DNA from: Streptomyces chrestomyceticus JCM 4735
GTDB lineage: Bacteria > Actinomycetota > Actinomycetes > Streptomycetales > Streptomycetaceae
Length of the DNA: 64,000 bases
Direction: 5' to 3'
Assembly (NCBI RefSeq): GCF_003865135.1
Contig: NZ_BHZC01000001.1
Span: 6,324,001 to 6,388,000, forward strand
Shown here: positions 28,681 through 40,573 of the stretch, in pieces
Position numbering within the stretch: position 1 is the stretch's first letter
How the letters are laid out: each line of letters starts with the position of its first letter
Notes under the pieces: model-generated
Told to the model about the DNA's origin: nothing
Databases searched by the model: none
What the model saw: the letters and a program-made list of their open reading frames with translations, nothing else
Translations under genes and position numbers: made by a program

Positions 28681-30138
28681 CTACCGCACCACCCGCGGCA
28701 ACCGGAACGTGAGCGCCACATTGAGCCCGACCGTCGCCAACTGCGCGAGGAGCGCGACGATGAGGGCGTTCTGCACGCCGAGCGACGGCAGCAGCGTGAG
28801 GAAGAGCGTGCCGAGCGTCGCGACGCCCAGCGCCAGACCGGCCTGCTGGGTGGTGACCATCGCTCCGCCACCCACCCCTGCCTGGGCCGGCGGCAGTTCG
28901 CTGAGGACGATCCGCAGCAGGGTCGGCAGGACCAGGCCCTGGCCCACGCCGAGCACCGCCATCGCCGCCGCCAGCGCGGGGGTGGACACGTCGGCCCACT
29001 GCGTACGGAAGACGAGCGCCAGCGCGAGCAGCCCGGCGCTCTGGATCAGCGACCCGGCCACCACCACACGCCGCCCGAAGCGGGCCACCAGCCGCGGCCC
29101 GGCCAGCGACGCGACGAAGTACGCCGCGCACAGCGGGACGAGGGCGAGCCCGGCCGCCAGCGGCCCGTACCGCAGGCCGTCCTGGAGGGCGACCGCCACC
29201 ACGAACATGAACCCGCCGAAGCCGATCGAGAACGGCAGGATCACGCCCAGGCCGCTGCGTACGGAGCGCAGGCGCAGCAGGGACGGCGGCACGAGCGGGG
29301 TGCGTCCGGCCCGTTCGGCGCGCCGCTCGACGACGACGAACGCCGCGGCGGCGAACGGGAAGACGGCCGGCAGCAGCCAGGACCACACCGGCCAACCGGC
29401 CGCGCGGCCCTCGGTCAGCGGCAGCAGGAGGCTGACCAGCGCGACGGCCAGCAGCAAGGTGCCGGGCACGTCGACCCGGCTGGGGTGCGGCGAGCGGGTC
29501 TCGGGCACGGTGCGCAGCGCGAGCAGCAGCGCCACCGCGGCGATCGGCACATTGACCAGGAACACCGCGCGCCAGCCGGTCCCGGCCAGGTCGACGGCGA
29601 CCAGCAGCCCGCCGAGCACCTGCCCGAGCGCGCTGGAAACTCCGGCCGTACCGCCGTACAGGCTGAGCGCCTTGGCACGGCGTGCCCCGCTCGTCGTGGC
29701 CTGGATGGTGGCCAGCACCTGCGGCAGCAGCAGCGCGGCCGCCGCGCCCTGGGCGACGCGCGCCACGACCAGCGTCCAGGCGTCCGGCGCCAGGCCGCAG
29801 GCGAGCGAGGTGAGCCCGAAGGCCGCCAGCCCCCACAGGTAGAGCCGGCGCCGGCCGACCATGTCACCGAGCCGTCCGCCGACGACGAGCAGGACCGCGT
29901 ACGCGACGCCGTAGCCCGCGACGACCATCTCCAGCAGGGCCGGGCCCGCGCGCAGGTCGCGGTCGATGGTCGGCAGCGCGACGTTGACGATAAAGAAGTC
30001 GATCATCGGCAGGGCGGCGCCGAGGAGCACGGTGACCAGGCCGACCGGGGTCAGCGCGGGGTGGGTGGGACGGGTGGGTGCGGACTCGGGGGCCCGCGTC
30101 GGGACGGTGGGTACGTCGCGTACGTCGGTATCGCTCAC
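28681..30138 (-). CDS. MFS drug exporter, DHA2-like
   Basis: 485 residues from GTG 30138 (VSDTDVRDV). About 14 hydrophobic segments. Signatures of drug/H+ antiporters: VVGGRLGDMVGRRRLYLWG after segment 2 and the start LPMIDFFIVNVALPTIDRDL. It probably exports toxic compounds or antibiotics. It is transcribed away from the XRE regulator at 30240, and a palindrome sits in the shared 101-bp region, the usual picture of a repressor facing its exporter. No clear ribosome site is seen. Confidence 0.9.
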   Translation of the reverse strand: MSDTDVRDVPTVPTRAPESAPTRPTHPALTPVGLVTVLLGAALPMIDFFIVNVALPTIDRDLRAGPALLEMVVAGYGVAYAVLLVVGGRLGDMVGRRRLYLWGLAAFGLTSLACGLAPDAWTLVVARVAQGAAAALLLPQVLATIQATTSGARRAKALSLYGGTAGVSSALGQVLGGLLVAVDLAGTGWRAVFLVNVPIAAVALLLALRTVPETRSPHPSRVDVPGTLLLAVALVSLLLPLTEGRAAGWPVWSWLLPAVFPFAAAAFVVVERRAERAGRTPLVPPSLLRLRSVRSGLGVILPFSIGFGGFMFVVAVALQDGLRYGPLAAGLALVPLCAAYFVASLAGPRLVARFGRRVVVAGSLIQSAGLLALALVFRTQWADVSTPALAAAMAVLGVGQGLVLPTLLRIVLSELPPAQAGVGGGAMVTTQQAGLALGVATLGTLFLTLLPSLGVQNALIVALLAQLATVGLNVALTFRLPRVVR

Positions 30139-30189
30139 AGGGATGACGATCGTCCGTCGCCCAGGGGGGTACCAGAGTCTCCTTATCCT

Positions 30190-30204
30190 GGTAGCGGCGC
30201 TACC
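30190..30204. promoter_or_regulatory. Palindromic operator between MFS and XRE genes
   Basis: GGTAGC-GGC-GCTACC is a perfect inverted repeat in the 101-bp divergent region, with CCT and TGG extending it imperfectly. It is a candidate binding site for the regulator encoded at 30240. Confidence 0.6.
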
Positions 30205-30239
30205 TGGCAACCCGCTGAGCTCTCCGGCACCATGGGATC

Positions 30240-31130
30240 ATGACCGCCACCATGCCGGAGAGAACGCCGGAGCGAACAGGGCCCCCGCGGACCGACGGCG
30301 ACGTCAGGCGCGGCGAGCTGGCCGCCTTCCTGCGCAGCCGCCGCGAGCGGATCACCCCGGAACAGGTCGGTCTGCCGCGCGGCCCCCGCCGCCGTACACC
30401 GGGCCTGCGCCGCGAGGAGGTCGCCCACCTCTCGGCCGTCGGTGTCACGTGGTACACGTGGCTTGAGCAGGCGAGGGACATCAAGGTCTCGCCCCAGGTG
30501 CTGGACGCCGTGGCCCGCGCACTCCAGATGGACCGGGCCGAGCGCGGCCACCTCTTCGCGCTGGCCGGCGTGCCCGACCCGGTGCGGAACAGCGAGTGCA
30601 CGGGCGTGTCACCGGCGATGCGGCAGATGCTCGACCGGCTCACGCCGTTCCCCGCCGCCGTCCAGAACAGCCGGTTCGACCTCCTCGCCTACAACAGCAC
30701 CTACGGGCGGCTGCTGTGCGACCTGGACGCGCTGCCCGAGGAGGACCGCAACTGCCTCTGGCTGGCGTTCACCAACGCGGAGTGGCGGGCGAGTCTGGTG
30801 GATCTGAACGAGACGCTGCGTGTGATGGCCGCCAAGTTCCGCGCGTCCATGGCGGGCCGTGTCGCCGAGCCGCCCTGGAAGGCGATGGTGGCGCGGCTGG
30901 AGGCGGCCTCGCCGGAGTTCCGCGAGATCTGGGCGCGGCAGGAGGTCGTACGGCCGGTCAGCCAGTCCAAGCTCTTCCGTCAGCGGGACGTCGGCCTGCT
31001 GCGGCTGTCCTCCACAAACCTGTACACCGGCCCCGGCCAGGGGCCCAAGATGATCACCTACACGCCCGACGACGAGGCGACGCGCGAGAAGCTGGAACAG
31101 CTTCAGGCTTTGATCCGCGCGGCAGGCTGA
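30240..31130 (+). CDS. XRE-family regulator with MmyB-like ligand domain
   Basis: 296 residues from ATG 30240. The N-terminus is a helix-turn-helix of the MmyB/MLTR group (ELAAFLRSRRERITPEQVGL, then RRTPGLRREEVAHLSAVGVT and WYTWLEQARDIKVSPQVLDA). The C-terminal ~190 residues (FPAAVQNSRFDLLAYNSTYG; LMYT-like end GPKMITYTPDDEAT) form the putative ligand pocket thought to bind a fatty acid or other hydrophobic molecule. Such genes often face an oxidoreductase or exporter they control; here an MFS exporter. The 3' end overlaps the convergent MFS gene by 28 bp. Confidence 0.9.
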   Translation: MTATMPERTPERTGPPRTDGDVRRGELAAFLRSRRERITPEQVGLPRGPRRRTPGLRREEVAHLSAVGVTWYTWLEQARDIKVSPQVLDAVARALQMDRAERGHLFALAGVPDPVRNSECTGVSPAMRQMLDRLTPFPAAVQNSRFDLLAYNSTYGRLLCDLDALPEEDRNCLWLAFTNAEWRASLVDLNETLRVMAAKFRASMAGRVAEPPWKAMVARLEAASPEFREIWARQEVVRPVSQSKLFRQRDVGLLRLSSTNLYTGPGQGPKMITYTPDDEATREKLEQLQALIRAAG

Positions 31131-32581
31131 CCGCCGTGACCCTGCGGCGGGGCCTGGTCCCCCGTGGACTCCAGGCGCTCCGCGGCGCGGCGCGCGGTGC
31201 CCTGGGCCCAGCGGCCGGTGGTCAGCGCGCCCAGCAGCAGCACGGCCGCGCCGCATCCGGCGATGATCCACCAGGCGGGGCGGCTCGCCTCGACGAACCG
31301 GCTGCCGGTGGCGGCGGCGCGGGTGCCGCTGGCCAGTACGGCGCCGATCACCGCGACCCCCAGTGAGCCGCCCACCTGCCGGCTGGTGGAGGCGACGGCC
31401 GCGGCCACGCCCGCCTGCGTACGGGGCATCCCGGACACCGCGGTGTTGGTGATGGGCGCGTTGACCAGGCCGAAGCCGACGCCGAAGAGCACGTACCCGG
31501 TGAAGAGCAGCGGTGTGCTCGCCTCCGCCTCGAAGCCCGCGAACAGCACTCCGCTGGCCGCCATCGCCAGCCCGGCCAGCAGCAGCGGCAGCCGCGGCCC
31601 CACCGAGCCGACCAGCCGCCCGGACAGCGGCGCGAAGACCAGCGTCATGCCCGCCATCGGCAGCATGTAGAGCCCGGCGTCCAGGGCGGACAGGCCCCGC
31701 ACGTCCTGGAGGTAGAGCGTGTTGACGAAGAGGAAGCCGCTGAGCGCGGCGAACGCGCAGACCGCCACGACGGTGGCGCCGCTGAACGGCGCGCTGCGGA
31801 AGAACCGCAGGTCGATCAGCGGCTCGATGCGGCGCCGCTCGTACAGCAGCAGTCCGGCGAGCGCGGCGACGGCCGTCGCGGCGAAGCCGAGGATCAGCGG
31901 CGAGGTCCAGCCGACCGCGGGTGCCTCGATGATCGCGTACGTGAGCGCGCCGAGCAGCACGATCACCAGCAGTTGGCCGACGGGGTCGACGCGGCGCGGC
32001 CTGGGGGCGCGCGACTCCGGCACGTACCGCATGGTCAGGAAGAGGGCGAGCGCCCCGATGGGGACGTTTATCCAGAAGATCGCGCGCCAGTCGACGGTCT
32101 GCACCAGCAGCCCGCCGACGATCGGCCCGGCCGCCATGCTGATGCCGACCACGCCGCCCCACACACCGATCGCGCGGGCCCGTTCCCTCGGCTCGGTGAA
32201 GGTGTTGGTGATGATCGACATGGCGACGGGGTTGAGCATCGAGCCGCCGACGGCCTGCACCATGCGGAACGCGACCAGGCACTCCAGGTTCGGCGCCAGG
32301 CTGCACAGCAGCGAGCCGAGCGAGAAGACCACCAGGCCCGCCTGGAAGACCCGGCGGCGGCCGAGCCGGTCGGCGGTGGAGCCGGCCAGCATCAGCAGCG
32401 AGGCGAGGACCAGGGTGTAGGCGTCGATCGTCCACTGCATGCCGGAGACCGAGGTGTCCAGATCCTTCTGCATGGACGGCAGGGCGACGTTCAGGACGGT
32501 GTTGTCGAGGCTGACGATCAGCAGGCTCATGCAGCAGATCGCCAGGACGAGCAGACGCCGCCGGTGACTCGGCTCGGGCAT
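31103..32581 (-). CDS. MFS drug exporter, DHA2/EmrB-like
   Basis: 492 residues from ATG 32581; a TTG at 32596 is not preferred. Fourteen predicted membrane segments; LLIVSLDNTVLNVALPSMQK and SLLMLAGSTADRLGRRRVFQ are the DHA2 signatures, with the antiporter motif in RMVQAVGGSMLNPVAM and GGVVGISMAAGPIVGG. A proton-driven exporter for drugs or metabolites. It is convergent with the XRE regulator and divergent from dusB, and the second exporter of the same family within 4 kb. Confidence 0.9.
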   Translation of the reverse strand: MPEPSHRRRLLVLAICCMSLLIVSLDNTVLNVALPSMQKDLDTSVSGMQWTIDAYTLVLASLLMLAGSTADRLGRRRVFQAGLVVFSLGSLLCSLAPNLECLVAFRMVQAVGGSMLNPVAMSIITNTFTEPRERARAIGVWGGVVGISMAAGPIVGGLLVQTVDWRAIFWINVPIGALALFLTMRYVPESRAPRPRRVDPVGQLLVIVLLGALTYAIIEAPAVGWTSPLILGFAATAVAALAGLLLYERRRIEPLIDLRFFRSAPFSGATVVAVCAFAALSGFLFVNTLYLQDVRGLSALDAGLYMLPMAGMTLVFAPLSGRLVGSVGPRLPLLLAGLAMAASGVLFAGFEAEASTPLLFTGYVLFGVGFGLVNAPITNTAVSGMPRTQAGVAAAVASTSRQVGGSLGVAVIGAVLASGTRAAATGSRFVEASRPAWWIIAGCGAAVLLLGALTTGRWAQGTARRAAERLESTGDQAPPQGHGGQPAARIKA

Positions 32582-32856
32582 AGGTGAACGGTACAACGAA
32601 CGGGGGGCGGCGGCTCCTGAGGTACCGCCGGGGGAGGGCCGAACGCGTCGCTGCGGGAGTCCGCGACCGGCCGCCGCCGGGGGACGGGACGAGCCGCTGC
32701 GGGAGCTCGCGACCGGCCGCCGCCGAAGGGCGCGACGAGCCGTCGCGGGCGTCCGCGGCCAGGGGACCTACGGCTCTGGCGAGGCACCCGCGCGAGTGCG
32801 CGACAATGGGAGGTCGCTCAGTCCGCCCGTCGACCGCCGAAGGAAACCCGCTCCTC

Positions 32857-33984
32857 ATGACTAAGCTGCAGATCGGCCCGCACGCGGTGCAGCCGCCCGT
32901 GGTCCTCGCGCCGATGGCCGGGATCACCAACGCCCCCTTCCGGACGCTGTGCCGGGAGTTCTCGGGCGGCAAGGGCCTGTTCGTCAGCGAAATGATCACG
33001 ACGCGGGCGCTGGTCGAGCGCAACGAGAAGACCATGCAGCTCATCCACTTCGACGAGACGGAGAAGCCGCGCTCCATCCAGCTCTACGGCGTCGACCCGG
33101 ACACCGTCGGCAAGGCCGTCCGCATGATCGCCGAGGAGGGCCTGGCCGACCACATCGACCTGAACTTCGGCTGTCCGGTGCCGAAGGTGACCCGCAAGGG
33201 CGGCGGCTCGGCCCTCCCGTACAAGCGGCATCTGCTGCGCTCCATCCTGCGCGAGGCGGTGACCAACGCGGGCGACCTGCCGGTCACCATGAAGATGCGC
33301 AAGGGCATCGACGACGACCACATCACCTTCCTCGACGCCGGCCGGATCGCGGTCCAGGAGGGCGTCACGGCCATCGCGCTGCACGGCCGGACCGCGGCCC
33401 AGCACTACGGCGGCACGGCCGACTGGGACGCCATCGCGCGCCTGAAGGAGGCCGTGCCGGAGATCCCGGTGCTGGGCAACGGGGACATCTGGTCGGCCGA
33501 CGACGCGCTGCGGATGGTGCGCGAGACCGGCTGTGACGGAGTGGTCGTGGGGCGCGGCTGCCTGGGGCGGCCGTGGCTCTTCGGCGACCTGGTGGCCGCC
33601 TTCGAGGGCACGGGTACGTACGCGAAGCCGACCCTCAAGGAGGTCGCGGCCGTGATGCTGCGGCACGCCACGCTGCTGGGGGAGTGGATCGGGGACGAGG
33701 CGCGCGGAGTCATCGACTTCCGCAAGCACGTCGCCTGGTACACGAAGGGCTTCTCGATCGGCTCGGAGCTGCGCAAGAAGCTGGCAATCGCCTCGTCGCT
33801 GGACGAACTGGACGCTCTGATGAGCGAGCTGGACCTCGACCAGCCCTGGCCCGCAGGCGCCGACGGACCCCGTGGCCGCACATCTGGCCGGAACCGGGTG
33901 GTCCTGCCCGACGGCTGGCTGGACGACCCGTACGACCGCACGGGCGTCACGGCCGACGCGGAACTGGACACTTCGGGCGGCTGA
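32857..33984 (+). CDS. dusB: tRNA-dihydrouridine synthase (DusB type)
   Basis: 375 residues from ATG 32857 behind GAAGGAAA. FMN enzyme that reduces specific uridines of tRNA with NADPH. FMN-binding N-terminus VVLAPMAGITNAPFRTLC; the catalytic Cys in DLNFGCPVPKVTRKGGGSAL; the barrel continues IALHGRTAAQHYGG and GNGDIWSADDALRMV, with VVVGRGCLGRPWLF near the end of the barrel. A helical tRNA-binding domain follows. Backbone gene, followed by a hairpin terminator. Confidence 0.95.
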   Translation: MTKLQIGPHAVQPPVVLAPMAGITNAPFRTLCREFSGGKGLFVSEMITTRALVERNEKTMQLIHFDETEKPRSIQLYGVDPDTVGKAVRMIAEEGLADHIDLNFGCPVPKVTRKGGGSALPYKRHLLRSILREAVTNAGDLPVTMKMRKGIDDDHITFLDAGRIAVQEGVTAIALHGRTAAQHYGGTADWDAIARLKEAVPEIPVLGNGDIWSADDALRMVRETGCDGVVVGRGCLGRPWLFGDLVAAFEGTGTYAKPTLKEVAAVMLRHATLLGEWIGDEARGVIDFRKHVAWYTKGFSIGSELRKKLAIASSLDELDALMSELDLDQPWPAGADGPRGRTSGRNRVVLPDGWLDDPYDRTGVTADAELDTSGG

Positions 33985-34002
33985 GGAGCAAACGCGACGC
34001 GA

Positions 34003-34026
34003 GAGGCCGGGCGAGAGCCCGGCCTC
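34003..34026 (+). terminator. dusB terminator
   Basis: Perfect 10-bp stem GAGGCCGGGC/GCCCGGCCTC with a GAGA tetraloop, 18 bp after the dusB stop, followed by the T-rich CCGTCTTTC. A good intrinsic terminator. Confidence 0.8.
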
Positions 34027-34414
34027 CCGTCTTTCGGCGGGTCCGATTCCGGGTCCGCATCGCGGGGCCGGGGCCGGCGCAACGGCGTGATTCTCGCCAC
34101 CCCTGATAGGGGTTGCGCTCAGATGAGCGTTTCGGGCGGGAGTGCATCTCTCCAATTGCTGGCACTGGGTGCCGCCCATCTCGCGTTCGCCTCTTCAAGC
34201 GAATGTCGCATTCCGTAGCGAATCCGCAGGCGAGTGTTCGCTCTACGCCACCATGTCTTCAAACATTGAAGTCGCCCCTCCCTCCGCCGCGACTTTCGAT
34301 CTGCTGGCGGACGACGGGTTACGGGCGTATGTCGACCGAGTGGACGTACCCAGACGCCTTCGATCTGGGTATGTTCCTCGCCGTCAGGGCAGCCCGCGGC
34401 GAGGAGAGAGTCCC
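34027..34414 (+). promoter_or_regulatory. Gene-free region before ppdK
   Basis: About 390 bp hold no supportable gene. The middle is AT-richer than the surroundings (for example TCTTCAAACATTGAAGTCGC near 34255-34274, with TTCAA/TTGAA symmetry). The last part has GAGGAGAGAG (34401-34410), the ribosome site of ppdK. The promoter should lie here, but no -35/-10 pair is convincing. Confidence 0.4.
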
Positions 34415-37153
<2,739 letters not shown>

Positions 37154-37234
37154 ACCCGTGACACCCGGTAGGCCAACCGGAGTTGGTGTCGGACCGTACC
37201 GACCCTCACCCTGACGCCGGCTCCGGAACCCGAC

Positions 37235-37275
37235 GAGGGCGGCACCTGTGCGGAGGTGCCGCCCTCGCTTTTCTC
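37235..37275 (+). terminator. ppdK terminator
   Basis: A perfect 13-bp stem (37235-37247 with 37254-37266) around GTGCGG is followed by GCTTTTCTCC, a textbook intrinsic terminator 81 bp after the ppdK stop. The following stretch to 37549 shows no gene and no convincing promoter. Confidence 0.9.
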
Positions 37276-37549
37276 CGGACTCCCCCCTCGGGAGCTGCCG
37301 TCAGCCATGTCGGCCTGGTTGACGGCCTTCCACGGCAAATGCTGAGCGGTCGGTCATTGCCTCGTCACCCCCCACGGGATCGAGCAATCCGTTCCATTCG
37401 CACTGCCGTCGAATTGAGTTACAGCTTTCCCTGCCCGCCGCGTTGGCGCGACCCCTTTCAACTCTGGCCAAAAGGGCGTGGTGACAGGCTGTGTCTGCGT
37501 GCATACTCAGATGGCCGGGGGTCGACTAGGGAGCATTGGTGGGGGTTCG

Positions 37550-38614
37550 GTGCTACGCGTCCATTTCAGTGGACCGGATCTGGCCCGGGTGCGCATTGCC
37601 GCGCGCCCTGACGTGCTGTGGGAGACCGTTTTAAGTTTTCACCGACTGCGCGACCGGCGGCCCGGCGCGGCCTTCGGCAAATGGCGCTCCGATGCCCGGT
37701 GCAGGTTGAATGGTGAAACACGACTGCTGGCGCCGCTCGTTCCCACGCGCGGCTATTTTCCGGATTTCCTGACGCCGCCGGAGGGGCTCCTCGGCATCGA
37801 CGAAGGGCTGGCGGCGCTCCGCGCGACCCCGCCCGCGCGACTGCATGCCGAACTTTCGCGGCTGCCCGCGACCCGGCCGCTGCCGACGTGGCTGCGGGAG
37901 CTGAGCGAGGGCGATTCCGCGGCGCTCGGGCGGCTCGCCGGCGCGCTGCGGAGCTATTACGAGAACGCCGTCGCGCCGTACTGGCCGCTGCTCCAGGCCC
38001 GTATCGAGGCGGACCGTGCCGCCCGCGGCCGGGCCCTGCTGGACGGCGGCGCGGACCATCTGCTCGCCTCGCTCCCGCCCACGATGCGCTGGCGGCCGCC
38101 CGTCCTGGAAGTGGACTACCCGGTCGACCGCGACCTGTTCCTGAACGGCCGGGGGCTGCTCCTGCTCCCGTCGTTCTTCTGCCGTCACACGCCCGTCACC
38201 TTCGCCGACCCCGAGCTCACCCCCGTCCTCGTCTACCCCTTGGAGCACCCCGCGCCCCGCGTCATGCCGGCCGTCACGCCCGGCCACTCGCTGGGCAAGC
38301 TCGTCGGGCGGACCCGCTCGGCGATCCTGCACGGCGTGGGCGGCGGCTGCACGACGAGCGAACTGGCGCGGCGCGTCGACGTGTCGCTGGCCTCGGCCAG
38401 CCAGCACGCGACGGTGCTGCGCGATGCGGGGCTGCTGCTGACACTGCGCCACGGCAACGCCGTACTCCACACGCTGACGCCGCTGGGGGCGGCGCTGCTG
38501 CGGGGCGGTCCGGAGGTGGACGTCCGGGGGGTGGACACCCGAGGGCTGGAGATATCGGCGCTGGAGGCGCGGGAGGCGGATGTGCGGGTGCCGGGGGCGG
38601 GGGCTGTGCAGTAA
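37550..38614 (+). CDS. Winged-helix (ArsR-like) regulator with DUF-type N-domain
   Basis: 354 residues from GTG 37550 (VLRVHFSGPDLARVRIAARP); an ATG at 37511 in frame adds 13 residues. The first ~230 residues (LWETVLSFHRLRDRRPGAAF; FFCRHTPVTFADPELTPVL) are the domain common in streptomycete one-component regulators of this size. The C-terminal ~100 hold an ArsR-type winged helix (GCTTSELARRVDVSLASASQ, then HATVLRDAGLLLTLRHGNAV). No metal-binding Cys pair is seen. The ligand is unknown. It is convergent with the dioxygenase gene 34 bp away. Confidence 0.82.
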   Translation: MLRVHFSGPDLARVRIAARPDVLWETVLSFHRLRDRRPGAAFGKWRSDARCRLNGETRLLAPLVPTRGYFPDFLTPPEGLLGIDEGLAALRATPPARLHAELSRLPATRPLPTWLRELSEGDSAALGRLAGALRSYYENAVAPYWPLLQARIEADRAARGRALLDGGADHLLASLPPTMRWRPPVLEVDYPVDRDLFLNGRGLLLLPSFFCRHTPVTFADPELTPVLVYPLEHPAPRVMPAVTPGHSLGKLVGRTRSAILHGVGGGCTTSELARRVDVSLASASQHATVLRDAGLLLTLRHGNAVLHTLTPLGAALLRGGPEVDVRGVDTRGLEISALEAREADVRVPGAGAVQ

Positions 38615-38648
38615 CGTTCCAGCGCCCCGCACCCAGGACGGCCTCCAT

Positions 38649-39608
38649 TCAGTACGGACGATCGCCCGTGATCGCCACCCGCTCGGCGACCCGGCGCCCC
38701 GCCCCGTAGTCGTTGACCGCGTAGTGCTGCGTGGCGCGGTTGTCCCAGAAGGCGACGTCCCCCGCCTGCCAGCGGAACCGCACCTGGAACTCCGGTACGT
38801 GCGCCTGCTGGAACAGCAGCCGCAGCATCCGGTCGCTCTCCGCCCGCTCCCACCCCACGATGCGGGTGGTGAAGGAGGTGTTGACGAACAGCATCCGGCG
38901 GCCGGTCTCCGGGTGCCGCCGTACGACCGGGTGCTCGACCGGCGGGAACTGCTCCTGGAACGGCGCCAGCCGCTCGGCGGAGTAGAAGCGCGCGAAGCCC
39001 GGCAGGAAGTCGTGCACGGCGGTCGCGCCGTCGATACGGTCCCGTACGTCCTGCGGCAGGTTGTCGTACGCGGCCGCCATGTCCGCCCACATGGTGTCGC
39101 CCCCGTACGGCGGGACCTCGCGCAGTTGCAACACCGCGCCCAGCGCCGGACGTTCGCGGAACGTCACATCCGTGTGCCACACGTTCTCGAAGGTGGACAC
39201 CGCGCTGCGGTCGAACCGTACGACGTCCTCGGCGTCCCCGGTGGCCAGCAGCGGATTGGTCTCCAGCTCACCCCAGTTGCGGGCGAACGCGCGCTGTGCG
39301 GCCGAGGTGAGGTGCTGCCCCCGGAAGAACAGCACCTTCCACTCCAGCAGCGCACGGTTCAACTCCTCACGCAGTGCCGGGTCGAGAGGGCGGGACAGGT
39401 CGAGGCCGCGGATCTCCGCGCCGATGGTCGCGGCCTGCGGGACGATCTCGAACCGCTCGTAGGGCCGGTCCTCCCAGTCCTCGGGCGTGCGGCGCAGGAC
39501 GCGGGTGCCCTCGTAGAGGCCGTCGGCGGGGATGCGGTGGTCACGGAGGGCGGGGGAGGGAGCGGGCGAGGCCGGGGTCGGGGCGGTGTGGTCGGCGATG
39601 GCCGTCAA
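38649..39608 (-). CDS. TauD/TfdA-family Fe(II)/2-oxoglutarate dioxygenase
   Basis: 319 residues from TTG 39608, chosen because AGGAGG stands 7 bases upstream; an in-frame ATG lies farther out at about 39671. Iron ligands: His and Asp in NVWHTDVTF, and the distal His in the RATQHYAVNDYG stretch; the 2-oxoglutarate Arg is in GRRVAERVAITG. Family members open with EIRGLDLSRPL as here. TauD-like enzymes release sulfite from sulfonates, others hydroxylate different acids. No transport genes for sulfonate are adjacent, so the substrate is open. Confidence 0.92.
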   Translation of the reverse strand: MTAIADHTAPTPASPAPSPALRDHRIPADGLYEGTRVLRRTPEDWEDRPYERFEIVPQAATIGAEIRGLDLSRPLDPALREELNRALLEWKVLFFRGQHLTSAAQRAFARNWGELETNPLLATGDAEDVVRFDRSAVSTFENVWHTDVTFRERPALGAVLQLREVPPYGGDTMWADMAAAYDNLPQDVRDRIDGATAVHDFLPGFARFYSAERLAPFQEQFPPVEHPVVRRHPETGRRMLFVNTSFTTRIVGWERAESDRMLRLLFQQAHVPEFQVRFRWQAGDVAFWDNRATQHYAVNDYGAGRRVAERVAITGDRPY

Positions 39609-39792
39609 GGGTTCCTCCTGGAGGGAGAGGAGCGAAAGGTACGGAGAGAGGCGCGGCGCCCGCACCGGCATCCGGCGTCCCGCGTCCAAGGAACGCCGGG
39701 ATCACGGGAACAAGCACCGTTGCCGTACGGGTGCGGAGCTGCCGCGGCGGTGCGCGGAAGTTGCCGCCGGAAGGGCCGTTACGCCCGGAAGG

Positions 39793-39933
39793 TCACCGAC
39801 AGCGGAGAGCGGCGGCCGGGGGCGAACCCACCCGGCCGCGGCGGCGCAGAAACGTCATGCCGCGGGGCGCGCACTCGCCGTGGGGGCCGCAGCGCAGCGG
39901 CTCCGCCTCACGGAAGGTCGAGTACGTGGTCAT
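39793..39933 (-). CDS. Possible 46-residue peptide
   Basis: ATG 39933 to TGA 39793 encodes MTTYSTFREAEPLRCGPHGE followed by a Cys- and Arg-rich end. Codon third positions are mostly G or C. A GAGG lies about 12 bases upstream, weak support. It sits between a GNAT gene and the dioxygenase gene on the same strand, and could be a small protein or a leader. No family recognised. Confidence 0.3.
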   Translation of the reverse strand: MTTYSTFREAEPLRCGPHGECAPRGMTFLRRRGRVGSPPAAALRCR

Positions 39934-39988
39934 GGCACGCACCGTACCTCATGGCCAGGGGAAGGGACACCGTACGCCCCTCGCCCCC

Positions 39989-40435
39989 TCAGCCCTTCAA
40001 CTCCTTGTACAGGTACACGTCCGCGTGCCCGCCCGGCATCCCCGGCACCCGCCCGACCTCGGTGTACCCCTGCCGCTCGTAGAATCCCGGCGCCTGGAAC
40101 GTGTACGAGGACACCGTCGCGCGGTCGCAGCCGCGCCGTACCGCCTCCTGCTCCGCGGCGTGCAGCAGCTTCGCGCCCCAGCCGGCCGACCGGCTCTCCT
40201 CCCGTACCCACAGGAGGTGGATCCCGCACAGCCCGCCCCACACCCAGGCGCTCAGCCCGCCGATCAACTCACCCTCCGTGTCCGTCACCTGTACCGAGAA
40301 TTCGGCCCGCTCGGCGCCGACCGTGGCAGCGGCGTTGAAGGCGTCGAGCTCGTCCTCCAGGCGCTTCTCCAGGGCGGCGTCGTGAGCGCCGATCGTGAGT
40401 ACCGTCTCCTGGGCCGGGGTGGTGGCATCGCTCAT
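39989..40435 (-). CDS. GNAT-family N-acetyltransferase
   Basis: 148 residues from ATG 40435. The GNAT acetyl-CoA pocket is seen in LLWVREESRSAGWGAKLLHA, near the R/Q-x-x-G-x-G/A pattern (RSAGWGA), and the C-terminal motif in SSYTFQAPGFYERQGYTEVG. The beta-bulge region is EGELIGGLSAWVWGGLCGIH. It would acetylate an amine of a small molecule or protein; the substrate is unknown. Confidence 0.9.
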   Translation of the reverse strand: MSDATTPAQETVLTIGAHDAALEKRLEDELDAFNAAATVGAERAEFSVQVTDTEGELIGGLSAWVWGGLCGIHLLWVREESRSAGWGAKLLHAAEQEAVRRGCDRATVSSYTFQAPGFYERQGYTEVGRVPGMPGGHADVYLYKELKG

Positions 40436-40573
40436 GGCTGAGTTCTCCCACACGTTTCCCGCGCACCGCCACCGATTTTCCGTGCCGCCGCTTTTGGCGG
40501 CCGGGGCTGACGGGGAATCTTCCTTGTCAGAGATCGTCACGGTTGTCCCCCCGGCGAGCAGCAGGAGAGTGCG

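Noticed and set aside
30609-33077. Long minus-strand frame spanning XRE, MFS and dusB genes
   Set aside because: Low-complexity Arg/Gly/Ala translation crossing three genes with recognised domains in other frames.
39609-39720. SAM- or sulfur-responsive riboswitch before the TauD-type gene
   Set aside because: GC-rich hairpins are possible everywhere; no conserved riboswitch core was seen.
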